Source: Spirochaetota bacterium
GTDB lineage: Bacteria > Spirochaetota > Spirochaetia > Sphaerochaetales > Sphaerochaetaceae
Length of the DNA stretch: 64,000 nucleotides
Direction: 5' to 3'
NCBI GenBank assembly: GCA_023401595.1
Contig: JAEXDQ010000043.1
Location: 17,126 to 81,125, forward strand
Shown piece by piece: positions 8,813 to 17,244 of this stretch (the first letter of the stretch is position 1; each line of letters begins with the position of its first letter). The notes beneath the pieces are model-generated. The model did not search any database and had not been told where the DNA came from. It was given only the letters and a program-made list of their open reading frames with translations. The position numbers and the translations under genes were made by a program.

Positions 8813-10345
8813 ATGTTTATGAAACAGTTTGGAACTTCCTATAAAGAAGTCCGTGAGGAGATATTCGGCAGAGAAGGACGTAAATATCCTGGCAGGGCAC
8901 TCGTGGAAATGGAGTTGCGGCCAGGCTACAATGCGGCGAAGACAAAAAAGATTCAGCCTATGCTGGCCGTCAATGAAGCACATTTGCTCATGTTGATAGA
9001 ACAGGGAATCGTGCCGGCTTCCGATGGCAAGAAAATCATGGAACAGTTGGAAACCGTTGATTATGATAAATACGCCCAAAAGGCGTATACAGGTGAATTT
9101 GAAGATCTGTTTTTTGAGATTGAGAATGAACTGATACAACGGACTAACGGACTGGCTGGTAATATTCACCTGGCACGTAGTCGGAACGACATGAGCCTTT
9201 GTCTGGATCACATGGTGGTGCGTTCCGAACTACTTTCTTTGATCGAATTGCTTCTTGATGTACAAAATACCATAAAAGTATTTGCATTTGCACATAAAGA
9301 TACTCTGTATGTTGCGCATACTCACACTCAACATGCTCAACCGAGTGTGTTGGGACATTATTTCCTTGGTGTTTTTGATGTCCTTTGCAGGGACATCGAC
9401 CGGCTGGCCCATGCATACCACCATGCCAACAGCAGTCCGATGGGAGCCGCTGCGATTACAACATCCGGTTTCCCGATTTCCCGTCAGCGGGTCTCCGAGT
9501 TGCTCGGTTTTGAAACTGTGATAGAAAATTCCTATGACGCTATCGGTAACGCGGATTTCTTTACGGAGACAGCGGCGGCAATAGGACTCGCCGCTTTGAA
9601 TCTCGGCAGAGTGATTACTGATTTGGTCGTCTGGGCTACTGAGGAACTCCATATGATTCGCGTTGCCGATGGTTACATCTCAACGAGTTCCATCATGCCA
9701 CAAAAACGTAATCCGATTGCACTGGAACATCTGCGCGCCTCACTTTCGGTTGTTAAGGGACTCTCCGATACGGTTCTTGACGGATATTTGAAATCTCCAT
9801 ATGGAGATATCTCCGATCACGAGGACGTAGAACCGATTCTTTCCCAAGCGTTTGAACTATTAGAGAAGAACTACGACCTCTTCAATTCTGTTATCGGTAC
9901 TCTTGAAGTTGATGTCGATTTGCTTGCACGGCGGGCTCATGAGAGTTTTTCCGTTGTTACTGAAGTTGCCGATGAACTGGTTAGGCTATGTGGTCTTCCG
10001 TTCAGGCAGGCGCATCATGTTGTAGCTACCTTGGTACGTGAGGCGGAAAAGAATGGGTATGATTTGAAGAAGATTGACAGTGGCTTTTTCTCTGAAATAT
10101 ACCGGCAGGTTACGGGAACTCCGTTTGTCGCCGATTTCAATGCCATCCAGTCGAGTCTCGATCCCGTTATGTTCGTTCTGTCACGGAATGTTTACGGCGG
10201 TATCGGCCCTGCGGCGATGGATGCTATGTTTGTTTCTGCGGCTGAAAAACAGGAATACTGGCGTAACTGGCTTTCTCTTGCGTATGCAGGCCTTGAAAAT
10301 GCTGATACATTGCGGAATGATCTGATACAGAAAATGTTACGATAA
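8813..10345 (+). CDS. argininosuccinate lyase/fumarase superfamily protein
   Basis: 510-residue homologue of argininosuccinate lyase, a homotetrameric beta-elimination enzyme that usually releases fumarate. Visible motifs: HLARSRNDMS, THTQHAQPSVLGHYFLG (catalytic His region), SSPMGAAAITTSGFPISR, and the flexible signature loop STSSIMPQKRNPIALEHLR with the catalytic Ser. AAGGGAGAGAG precedes the ATG. No arginine-biosynthesis gene is nearby; the neighbours are sugar-acid dehydratases, a sugar ABC importer and a GntR regulator. I infer a catabolic eliminase, for example on an N-linked or C-N conjugate of an acid sugar, rather than true ArgH. A second argH elsewhere in the genome would support this. 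Confidence 0.8.
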   Translation: MFMKQFGTSYKEVREEIFGREGRKYPGRALVEMELRPGYNAAKTKKIQPMLAVNEAHLLMLIEQGIVPASDGKKIMEQLETVDYDKYAQKAYTGEFEDLFFEIENELIQRTNGLAGNIHLARSRNDMSLCLDHMVVRSELLSLIELLLDVQNTIKVFAFAHKDTLYVAHTHTQHAQPSVLGHYFLGVFDVLCRDIDRLAHAYHHANSSPMGAAAITTSGFPISRQRVSELLGFETVIENSYDAIGNADFFTETAAAIGLAALNLGRVITDLVVWATEELHMIRVADGYISTSSIMPQKRNPIALEHLRASLSVVKGLSDTVLDGYLKSPYGDISDHEDVEPILSQAFELLEKNYDLFNSVIGTLEVDVDLLARRAHESFSVVTEVADELVRLCGLPFRQAHHVVATLVREAEKNGYDLKKIDSGFFSEIYRQVTGTPFVADFNAIQSSLDPVMFVLSRNVYGGIGPAAMDAMFVSAAEKQEYWRNWLSLAYAGLENADTLRNDLIQKMLR

Positions 10346-10411
10346 GCTGGAATTGTATAGAGTAATGAGTTTTTCTGCTTGCAGAGGTGGGCTTAAGTAT
10401 ATTATACATCT

Positions 10412-10421
10412 CTGTATACAG
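10412..10421. promoter_or_regulatory. candidate GntR auto-operator CTGTATACAG
   Basis: Perfect 10-bp palindrome about 20 bases upstream of the GntR start. It contains the TGTATACA octamer also found at 3149-3156 in the operon promoter. The shared site suggests autoregulation together with control of the catabolic genes (inference). Confidence 0.45.
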
Positions 10422-10442
10422 TTTGTTTTTCAAGGATTGAGA

Positions 10443-11099
10443 ATGGCACAGTTGAAACTGAGTGACAAGGCGTACGAGCAGATACAAAAACTTATTCAGG
10501 AGGGGCGATTCCAACCAGGAGAGCCCCTTCAGGAGAATGAACTGTCTGAAATTCTCAAGATGAGCCGGACCCCTATTCGGGAAGCGTTACAACGGTTGGA
10601 AGATGATATGGTCGTTACAATCAAGCCCCGTATTGGGGCGTTTGTCGCAACCGTTGATTTTACCCAGCTGTGCAACCTGTATGAAACTAGGGAGGCCCTG
10701 GATGGCATGATTGCGAATTTGCTTTGCAAACCGTCCGTGCCGACTAGACCTTTTGTTGAATTGAAAAGCGAGTTCGAACGGATAGCCGCTATCAAAGATG
10801 CTGAACAACGATATGAAGAGCTTCATGTGGCTTCGAGACAATATGATGCGATGTTTTGTGAGTATTGTGGAAATCCAATGCTGGCGAAACTCTCCAGTTC
10901 TATCGCCGTAAAGATATATTCCCTTGGCAATGTCACAAGGACGATTCCCTTCTTTCATGATCAGAATATCATAGAACGTATGTCGGTACTCGATGCCGTG
11001 GTGCAGAAGGACGCCGTGCGGGCGGAAGCTGCCGCACGTGAACATGTCCGGCTTTGTCTGCATCGTATTCTTAATTCAAGAATGCAGACTTCCGTTTGA
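10443..11099 (+). CDS. GntR-family transcriptional regulator (FadR/FCD type)
   Basis: 218-residue regulator. N-terminal winged helix: KAYEQIQKLIQEGRFQPGEPL, then ELSEILKMSRTPIREALQRLE, the classic GntR recognition segment. The C-terminal FCD domain (about residues 80-215) binds small acids through a metal site. The ATG at 10443 is chosen because an AAGGA sits just upstream and the frame before it carries the palindrome. It closes the catabolic locus and is the likely sensor of its substrate. Confidence 0.85.
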   Translation: MAQLKLSDKAYEQIQKLIQEGRFQPGEPLQENELSEILKMSRTPIREALQRLEDDMVVTIKPRIGAFVATVDFTQLCNLYETREALDGMIANLLCKPSVPTRPFVELKSEFERIAAIKDAEQRYEELHVASRQYDAMFCEYCGNPMLAKLSSSIAVKIYSLGNVTRTIPFFHDQNIIERMSVLDAVVQKDAVRAEAAAREHVRLCLHRILNSRMQTSV

Positions 11100-11185
11100 C
11101 GGCTCATTGTCAGCGGGAAGTATGTTGCATGTAGATGGTTGGATGGAAAAGAAAGTCCGCGGTACAGATAGGGAGGTTCATCAGT

Positions 11186-12154
11186 ATGAAGATTGCGATT
11201 CTCGGAGCAGGTAAGATAGCGAGGAAGATGGCCTATACGATCGGCCATGTGGAGGGTGCGGAGCCATATGCGGTCGCTTCCCGGACGTTGGAGAAGGCTC
11301 GGACGTTCGCATCGGAGTTCGGTTTCTCCAAGGCGTACGGTTCCTACGACGAGATGCTTTCCGACCCAGAAGTCGAGCTGGTGTATGTAGCAACCCCGCA
11401 TTCGCATCATTTCCTGAACATGGTGGACTGTTTGGAGCATGGCAGGCCGGTGCTGTGCGAGAAGGCTTTCACCGTCAACGCCGACCAGGCTCGGAAGGTG
11501 TTTGCCCTGGGCCGGGACAAAGGGCTGCTGGTCGCCGAGGCGATTTGGACCCGGTATCTTCCCATGCGCAAGGTTCTGGATGATGTCCTCGCAAGCGGTA
11601 TGATCGGTTCGGTGACATCCTTGACGGCCAATCTCGGTTATCCCCTGCGGAGCGTCCAACGGTTGACCGATCCGTCTTTGGCGGGCGGGGCGTTGCTCGA
11701 TGTCGGCGTCTATCCTATCAATTTCGCCTTCATGGTATTCGGCAGCGGGTATTCCAAGGTCGATTCCACGGTGGTCAAGCTGGACACCGGCGTAGACGCC
11801 TATGAAAGCATTACGCTGACCTATCCGGACGGGAAAATGGCGATGATTCATTGCAGCATGCTGGCGAGTACCGACCGCCGCGGCATGATTTTCGGGGAGA
11901 AGGGGTACATCGAGGTACAGAATATCAACAACTGCGAGGGAATCCGCGTGTTCGATACGGAGCATCGGCTGATAGCCTCGTACGAGCCTCCACGGCAGAT
12001 CAACGGATTTGAATATGAGCTGGAGGCGAGTATGGAAGCGGTCAGGCTCGGCGATGTGGAATGTCCGCAGATGCCGCATTCGGAGACCGTCAAGGTGCTG
12101 GAGCTGACCGATGCCCTGCGGGCGAAATGGGGTGTGCGGTATCCGATGGAGTAG
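11186..12154 (+). CDS. Gfo/Idh/MocA-family NAD(P)-dependent oxidoreductase
   Basis: 322-residue dehydrogenase of the glucose-fructose oxidoreductase/inositol dehydrogenase family. Rossmann start MKIAILGAGKIARKMAYTIG, then VYVATPHSHHFLNM and HGRPVLCEKAFTVNADQAR with the catalytic EK(A/P) lysine. C-terminal substrate domain: LLDVGVYPINFAFMVFG. GGGAGG at 11171-11176 supports the start at 11186. It is the last gene in the same-strand catabolic series, about 90 bases after the regulator, and may oxidise or epimerise an intermediate. Confidence 0.83.
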   Translation: MKIAILGAGKIARKMAYTIGHVEGAEPYAVASRTLEKARTFASEFGFSKAYGSYDEMLSDPEVELVYVATPHSHHFLNMVDCLEHGRPVLCEKAFTVNADQARKVFALGRDKGLLVAEAIWTRYLPMRKVLDDVLASGMIGSVTSLTANLGYPLRSVQRLTDPSLAGGALLDVGVYPINFAFMVFGSGYSKVDSTVVKLDTGVDAYESITLTYPDGKMAMIHCSMLASTDRRGMIFGEKGYIEVQNINNCEGIRVFDTEHRLIASYEPPRQINGFEYELEASMEAVRLGDVECPQMPHSETVKVLELTDALRAKWGVRYPME

Positions 12155-12428
12155 GGATGTTTCGCGGGTTGGTTACGACTGGAAGCTGCAAGATTGCCTC
12201 AGGACGGAATGACTGGATCCATTGGGACTTTCCGCATACCGTTTTGCGAAGGCCATGTGGACAACACTGGTCGCCACGGCCGACACCATCAACGATAAGC
12301 GCAAGCTGTCGCTTGACACTGCATGGCGGCCCGCACACTACATTCGGAACGTCCAGGATTTTTTTTATGAGCTCGCTTTCTTTGCATAAGTAATCAAATA
12401 TATACATGGTATAAAAATATATTCATTT
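12155..12428. other. intergenic, no gene seen
   Basis: This stretch runs from the end of the oxidoreductase to the 23-bp repeats. Composition drops sharply to AT-rich after about 12380. No convincing coding frame or structured RNA was seen. Confidence 0.4.
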
Positions 12429-12520
12429 ACTTTAGATTTTTATATTGAATAACTTTAGATTTTAGACATAAATAACTTTAGAAATATATCTTTATTGACT
12501 TTAGATTTTTGATATTTTAT
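12429..12520 (+). repeat. four 23-bp direct repeats led by ACTTTAGATTTT
   Basis: Copies begin at 12429, 12452, 12475 and 12498, spaced exactly 23 bp apart. ACTTTAGA is invariant in all four and TTTT follows in three; the remaining positions are AT-rich and variable. The array ends about nine bases before the ATG of the DUF4143 ATPase, so it covers that gene's promoter region. Such phased iterons could be a cooperative operator. The strict period is close to two helical turns. Confidence 0.75.
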
Positions 12521-12529
12521 AGTGGAGTC

Positions 12530-13741
12530 ATGATAGAAAGGACGGCAAAAGAAGCATTTGTGCGGCTTGCGTCACAGTTTCCTGTGGTCGCAATCACGGG
12601 GCCCCGTCAAAGTGGGAAGACGACATTGGCGAGAACGGTGTTCCCTGACAAGCAATATGTGTCGTTCGACGACAGGTATTATAGGGAGCTTGCAAGGAAC
12701 GCCCCCAAGGATTTCCTTCTCGCATTTCCTGACGGCGTGATTATCGACGAAGCACAGAAGGAGCCCGCGATCTTCGATGCACTGAAGCTTTTCGTGGACA
12801 AGAATCCCTACGAGGCTGGTAGATACATCGTTACCGGTTCGAGCCAACTGGTACTGAAGAACATGGCCGACAGCCTTGCCGGCAGGATCGCGTCCTTGCG
12901 TCTACTGCCTTTTTCCATAGAGGAATTGAAGGACGATGGACGGTTGCCGGAGTACGCCCATGAGCTTGCGTTCAAGGGACAATACCCCCCGCTCTATGAC
13001 CCGGAGAGGAATTTTATCCCCGAGGACTGGTTCGACAACTACATCGACTCGTACCTCGACCTTGACGTGAAGGACGAAATCAAGCCTTCCAATCTCGCGG
13101 TATTCAGGAAGTTCATCCAAGTCTGCGCCGCCTACAGCGGCCAGATGGCGTCCATGGAGGCGATTTCGAACGCCCTTGGTGTCTCCAGCCCCACGGTGAA
13201 GAGCTGGCTCTCCATCCTCGAGGCGTCCTATATCGTTCATTTCCTCCAGCCCGATGGAAACAACCTGGGAAAGACATTGGTGAAGACTCCCAAGCTCTAT
13301 TTCGTAGATACAGGGCTTTTATGCCACCTTCTCAGGATAACGACGAAGGAACAGCTGCTCCTCAGCCCCCACAAGGGCGCCGTCATCGAGACGATGGCGG
13401 TCTCAGAATTGCTGAAAGACAGGTTCAACCAGGGGCGGAAGGCGAACCTCTCGTTCTTCCGCGATCTTGCGGGATTCGAGGTGGATACCATTGCCGACTG
13501 GGACCGTACCTATGCCATCGAGATAAAAAGCGACAGCAGCCCGGAGAAGCAGTACGGTAAGAACACGCGCAAGTATCTCGAGCTGAGGAAGGACTCCGAC
13601 GCCAAGGCGGTCGTTTTCTACCTTGGGGACATCTCCTGCACGGTGAACGGCGTGCGTTACATCTCATGGAAGGATTGGCCGACGATTTCTGGGGCAGAGT
13701 CTCCATCGCGGGTACTCTCGGAAGCGGGGCCGACTGGATAG
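12530..13741 (+). CDS. AAA ATPase with DUF4143 C-terminal domain
   Basis: 403-residue cytoplasmic ATPase. It starts MIERTAKEAFVRLASQFPVVAITGPRQSGKTTL in family style, with Walker A GPRQSGKTT, then GVIIDEAQKEPAIFD as Walker B, YIVTGSSQLVL as sensor region, and a DUF4143 (PD-(D/E)XK-like) C-terminus with EVDTIADWDRTYAIEIKS. The function of this common, often horizontally spread family is not settled. The GGAG before the ATG is only two bases away, which is unusually close. A TTG at 12509 would be an alternative but falls inside the repeat array. It stands alone, is preceded by 23-bp repeats and is followed by a terminator. Confidence 0.8.
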   Translation: MIERTAKEAFVRLASQFPVVAITGPRQSGKTTLARTVFPDKQYVSFDDRYYRELARNAPKDFLLAFPDGVIIDEAQKEPAIFDALKLFVDKNPYEAGRYIVTGSSQLVLKNMADSLAGRIASLRLLPFSIEELKDDGRLPEYAHELAFKGQYPPLYDPERNFIPEDWFDNYIDSYLDLDVKDEIKPSNLAVFRKFIQVCAAYSGQMASMEAISNALGVSSPTVKSWLSILEASYIVHFLQPDGNNLGKTLVKTPKLYFVDTGLLCHLLRITTKEQLLLSPHKGAVIETMAVSELLKDRFNQGRKANLSFFRDLAGFEVDTIADWDRTYAIEIKSDSSPEKQYGKNTRKYLELRKDSDAKAVVFYLGDISCTVNGVRYISWKDWPTISGAESPSRVLSEAGPTG

Positions 13742-13816
13742 AACCCATAAGGAGGTGTGCTTTTCAGATATATGGAAGGCACTGCCTTTGATGGTCTCGA
13801 TGGTCTGAAAACATAA

Positions 13817-13853
13817 AAAAACCTCTCATTCACCAGGAATTGAGGGGTTTTTC
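13817..13853. terminator. bidirectional rho-independent terminator
   Basis: The stem ACCTCTCA / TGAGGGGT (13821-13828 with 13841-13848) has a 12-base loop, an A-run on its left and a T-run on its right. It lies between the ATPase gene and the oppositely oriented tRNA, so it can serve both. Confidence 0.75.
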
Positions 13854-13885
13854 TCTAGGGTTGGATTGAAATCCATTATGACTTA

Positions 13886-13969
13886 TACCGGCGATCGGAC
13901 TTGAACCGATACAGAGTTGCCTCCAATAGATTTTGAGTCTATCGTGTCTACCAATTTCACCACGCCGGC
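13886..13969 (-). tRNA. tRNA-Leu (anticodon CAA)
   Basis: Read on the minus strand, the acceptor stem GCCGGCG pairs with CGCCGGT. The D arm contains AAATTGGTAGACAC, and the anticodon stem ATAGA/TCTAT encloses CTCAAAA, giving anticodon CAA (codon UUG). A long variable arm follows, then a T arm ATCGG-TTCAAGT-CCGAT. The long variable arm confirms a class II tRNA. The CCA end is not encoded. Confidence 0.93.
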
Positions 13970-13983
13970 GCGATGCGTTATCT

Positions 13984-14013
13984 ACTATACAGGAAAGGTA
14001 CTGTGAAAATCAA
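13984..14013 (-). promoter_or_regulatory. promoter of tRNA-Leu
   Basis: On the minus strand TTGATT (14008-14013) and TATAGT (13984-13989) are separated by 18 bases. This places transcription start a few bases before the tRNA 5' end. Confidence 0.6.
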
Positions 14014-14170
14014 CCGATATGTCGAAACTTTTTGTCCCGACCTTGCGTTCTCGTTGTATCTATCCTTGTGTTTCGGTGGTTTTTCCATTACGATACGAGA
14101 TGATTCCGTCGGGTGGCCTGTTTCTCCATGGGTACCACAGGGGGGTGTCGTTGCGTAGCAAGGAGGTTCT

Positions 14171-16291
14171 ATGACTGGCTGGCTGAAGAAACTTTGCGCG
14201 ATCGTCCTTATGACGGCTTGTACCGCCGCGACTCTTTTTTCTGTCGCGCTTACTTCCGACGGCGGGGTGATCACCAACGCCTCGAACGATTTGCTCGCCG
14301 CGGTCGTACCGATCAACTATGGGGACGAAGCCTTTCGCCAGCGCATCCTTGAAAACACAGGCGGGAGCCGGGAACCGATCGGGCTCGTCCTTTCCGGCGG
14401 TTCCGCCAGGGCGTTCGCCCATATCGGCGTGCTGAAGTACATGGAAGAGCAGAGGATAGTCCCCGACTTCATCATCTCCAATTCCATGGGATCCATTATC
14501 GGCATGCTCTATGCGGCGGGACTGTCGCCCGACCAGATTCTGGACGTCTGTTCCAACGTGCCCCTCGGTTCCCTGTTCGACTTGACCATTCCGTTTCGCG
14601 GAGGGCTGCTAGATCCGACGAAGTTCAAGGCGGTACTGACCTCATATCTTGGCAGGGATCTCAAGATTGAAGAACTGCCGATTCCTATCATGATCATTTG
14701 CGAGGATCTTGCTACGAAACGGCAAGTACATATCATGGAAGGGGATTTCTATGAGGTGATGAACGCCGCGTACGCTCTTCCGTTCTACTATCCGCCGGTG
14801 GAGTTCAAGGGACATCTGCTGGTTGACGGCGGTATGTCCAATCTCGTGCCGCTCGATCTCGCCTACCAGTACGCCGACTTCAACGTCGTCTCCACGACCT
14901 TCTACGATGTGACCACGCTGAATCTTCGGAATCCGATCACTGTGCTGAATACATCCTTCGATATCGGCAAACGCCGTCAGGGTGTTACCGAACTTCTGGA
15001 GCATGAAACCGATGCGATATGGATCAGGTGCGATGTCGAATCGACTTCCTTCATGGAGTTCTCCGCGGCGGTCGAGCTGGCTGAGAAAGGGTACGCCAGC
15101 GCCGCCGAACACGCCGAGGAATTCAAGGCGATCGCCGGCAAGCATTCGGTTTCCCCTGAATTGGCGGAGATTCGGACCGCCTATGGCCCCCAGCTGAACA
15201 GCGCGCAGTATTTCTACAATCTCTATGGACATGTCTACCAGAAGGATTTTTCCCAATTCCTAGGGTTGGGTATCAAAAGCTATCGCTACCCGGGCGACGA
15301 CTACTATTTGCGCGACGATATCCTGTTCGGCCCCGAATACGGGCTTCGCTGGGATAATCTGGAGCTGTCGCTGATCGGGGGCGCGACGTGGCAGTCGTAT
15401 GATGGAATCGGCGGCGTGGACAAGATATTCCCTTCACTCGCCCTGTCGCTGGATTATTATCTTTTGAAGTTCATGAAACTCTGCGTGGAGGGGTCGGTGA
15501 CTTGGGACAGGGACAGTTGGGTTCCGACGAGCTATCTTCGACAGGCGTTCGAATTGAAGTTCCGCCAGTTCGACAAACGGCTGAACCTGACGTTGATAGA
15601 GACTTATGAGACCGTCCTCAACCCGAAGCGCAATGGAGCCCCCGGAAATTCCAATGAGAACAAGGAATTGTTCATGTTGCTGTCGGCAGGTATCCGTGGT
15701 ACGTGGAAGAATGATGGAAACTTCCCCTTTGTCGCGGGTTTTGGCGGAGGCTACCAGCTAGCCGGGTGGTTCAACCGTCATTTCATCTACGGCAAGATGA
15801 ATTTTGAGCTGCCGTTGCCCGCCGACCTTTGGGTCGGGACCAAGGTTTCCGCCCGTTTCTCCGTCGATGGCGGGGGCAACGTCCCGTTCTTCATTGAAGA
15901 TGGTTTCAGGACCAGCGCCGCTTCGATTCGTCTGCAAGGGCGACCGACGACCTCTTGGCCCGCTGGCGTTGATTATTCCAACCCCGCTCCATACTTGACG
16001 GTGGCTTCTGTTTCTCTTGGCTGGACGCCGTCGAAGTTCAAGCCGTCGTTCGGCGAGTTCCTGTTGTTTGAGAATAGTTCGATCAGCGCTTATTGCGATC
16101 TGCTGTGGCATACGATAGGAGAGACCGGCTGGGTTCCCAAGGTATCGACCGGCATCGAGTTGCATACCGATCTTGCCTTGATCGGTCTCCAGACATTGCC
16201 GATGTCGATCTATGTCGGATTCGACCAGGCCGCATACCTTGAAGGCGGCAGCCCTGTGATCTGGGGCATCTGGTTCGGTATCAGCGACTGA
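14171..16291 (+). CDS. patatin-like phospholipase with C-terminal outer-membrane barrel
   Basis: 706-residue secreted protein. A hydrophobic signal segment (residues 1-30) precedes a patatin domain: oxyanion motif LVLSGGSARAFAHIGVL, nucleophile motif NSMGS (Asn replacing the usual first Gly of GxSxG) and the catalytic Asp in LVDGGMSNLVPLDLA. From about residue 350 the sequence alternates aromatic and polar residues in beta-strand style to the end, as in the Omp85-like barrel of PlpD-type (type Vd) autotransporters. AAGGAGG lies just before the ATG. Predicted role: outer-membrane-anchored lipid acyl hydrolase. Whether it is cleaved off the barrel is unknown. The region between lipase and barrel is short for a POTRA domain. 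Confidence 0.82.
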   Translation: MTGWLKKLCAIVLMTACTAATLFSVALTSDGGVITNASNDLLAAVVPINYGDEAFRQRILENTGGSREPIGLVLSGGSARAFAHIGVLKYMEEQRIVPDFIISNSMGSIIGMLYAAGLSPDQILDVCSNVPLGSLFDLTIPFRGGLLDPTKFKAVLTSYLGRDLKIEELPIPIMIICEDLATKRQVHIMEGDFYEVMNAAYALPFYYPPVEFKGHLLVDGGMSNLVPLDLAYQYADFNVVSTTFYDVTTLNLRNPITVLNTSFDIGKRRQGVTELLEHETDAIWIRCDVESTSFMEFSAAVELAEKGYASAAEHAEEFKAIAGKHSVSPELAEIRTAYGPQLNSAQYFYNLYGHVYQKDFSQFLGLGIKSYRYPGDDYYLRDDILFGPEYGLRWDNLELSLIGGATWQSYDGIGGVDKIFPSLALSLDYYLLKFMKLCVEGSVTWDRDSWVPTSYLRQAFELKFRQFDKRLNLTLIETYETVLNPKRNGAPGNSNENKELFMLLSAGIRGTWKNDGNFPFVAGFGGGYQLAGWFNRHFIYGKMNFELPLPADLWVGTKVSARFSVDGGGNVPFFIEDGFRTSAASIRLQGRPTTSWPAGVDYSNPAPYLTVASVSLGWTPSKFKPSFGEFLLFENSSISAYCDLLWHTIGETGWVPKVSTGIELHTDLALIGLQTLPMSIYVGFDQAAYLEGGSPVIWGIWFGISD

Positions 16292-16450
16292 TTCCCTTGT
16301 CGTATTGTTGTTTTCTCCAACTTTTTTACTGACGTTGGAATGAACGGCATCCGCGACCGGAGGTTTTCTGGAAAGCGGGTGCTTTTTTGTCGAACGGCGG
16401 TGTCATGTATGCGGCGGTGTGCGGTATGCGGTATCGCGTATGCAGCGATC

Positions 16451-16530
16451 AGCGGCAGTCAGCGGCAGTCAGCGGCAGTCAGTGGCAGTCAGCGGCAGTC
16501 AGCGGCAGTCAGCGGCAGTCAGCGGCAGTT
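16451..16530 (+). repeat. eight tandem copies of a 10-bp unit
   Basis: The unit AGCGGCAGTC is repeated eight times. One copy has AGTGGCAGTC and the last ends in T. It lies between the convergent patatin and queH genes. Because 10 is not a multiple of 3, each frame reads a periodic Ser/Gln/Arg-rich peptide, so apparent ORFs here are artefacts. Confidence 0.9.
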
Positions 16531-16663
16531 TCCGGAGCGGTGCCTTGTCGCACGGAAAGGGGCTTTTGCTGTGTCGTGTCGAGAGCTTGTATTACGGGGA
16601 CGGAGGTTTATATCACAAGACAGGGGCTTGTCGGGGGATTGTCGTACCGGGAGGTGGGGGCGG

Positions 16664-17221
16664 TCACGAGTCGGTCAGGGGGCCGGTCATCGTCCTGAGG
16701 GAGAATTCGCAGCCGCAATACTGCTGGCGGTAGAGCCCCATCTCCTTGCTGAGTGTGATGCTCCTGTTGAAGCCATCCTTTTTCTTGAAATCGATCGGCT
16801 CGAAGCCTTCGAAGGTCTCGCCGACTGAGAAGATCGTCCTGCTGTTCTTGAACCGGCTGACGGTCAACGTCGTCGTAAAGTGTGAAAAGCCCAGTTCCTT
16901 GGCCTTCGCAGCCGCCTGGGCAAGATTGTAGCGGAAGCAGATGGTGCAGCGGCTTCCGTGTTCCGGCTCATCCTCATGTCCCTTGACAGCTTCGAGCCAG
17001 GCGTCGTGGTCCCGGTTTTCCCTGATCACGTCCAGACGGTATCTGCCCGCCACCTTCATCAGCTCCCCGAACCGCTTGTCCGCTTCTTCCGATGGATAGA
17101 TGTTGCTGTTTGCGAAGTACAGGGTGGGCTTCCAGCCCTCGGCGAGAAGCCGTTCTATCGAGGCTGTGGAGCATGGGCCGCAGCAGGCGTGGACGAGTAT
17201 CGGTGTTTCCATAGTCATCAT
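16664..17221 (-). CDS. queH: epoxyqueuosine reductase QueH
   Basis: Last step of queuosine tRNA modification, reducing epoxyqueuosine to queuosine, with an Fe-S cluster in QueH-type enzymes. About 185 residues. Motifs: PILVHACCGPCSTASIE, then GSRCTICFRYNLAQAA, HFTTTLTVSRFKNS and YCGCEFSLR, giving the conserved CC, CxxC and CGC cysteines. Start is uncertain: an in-frame TTG at 17248 overlaps the stop of the upstream hydrolase, while ATGs lie at 17221, 17218 and 17212. I use 17221. It probably shares a transcript with the alpha/beta hydrolase. Confidence 0.88.
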   Translation of the reverse strand: MMTMETPILVHACCGPCSTASIERLLAEGWKPTLYFANSNIYPSEEADKRFGELMKVAGRYRLDVIRENRDHDAWLEAVKGHEDEPEHGSRCTICFRYNLAQAAAKAKELGFSHFTTTLTVSRFKNSRTIFSVGETFEGFEPIDFKKKDGFNRSITLSKEMGLYRQQYCGCEFSLRTMTGPLTDS

Positions 17222-17244
17222 GGTAACGTCCGGATGATGATCTG

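Noticed and set aside
8813..10345. Arginine biosynthesis (argH) gene
   Set aside because: Motifs fit the superfamily, but all neighbours are sugar-acid catabolism genes and no other arg gene is present, so the symbol is withheld.
12429..12520. CRISPR array
   Set aside because: The 23-bp period has only an 8-12 bp conserved core, no separate spacers and no cas genes nearby.
16340..16828. Open frames reading Ser-Gln-Arg repeats
   Set aside because: Produced by the 10-bp tandem repeat, which leaves several frames open; no ribosome-binding site and they overlap queH.
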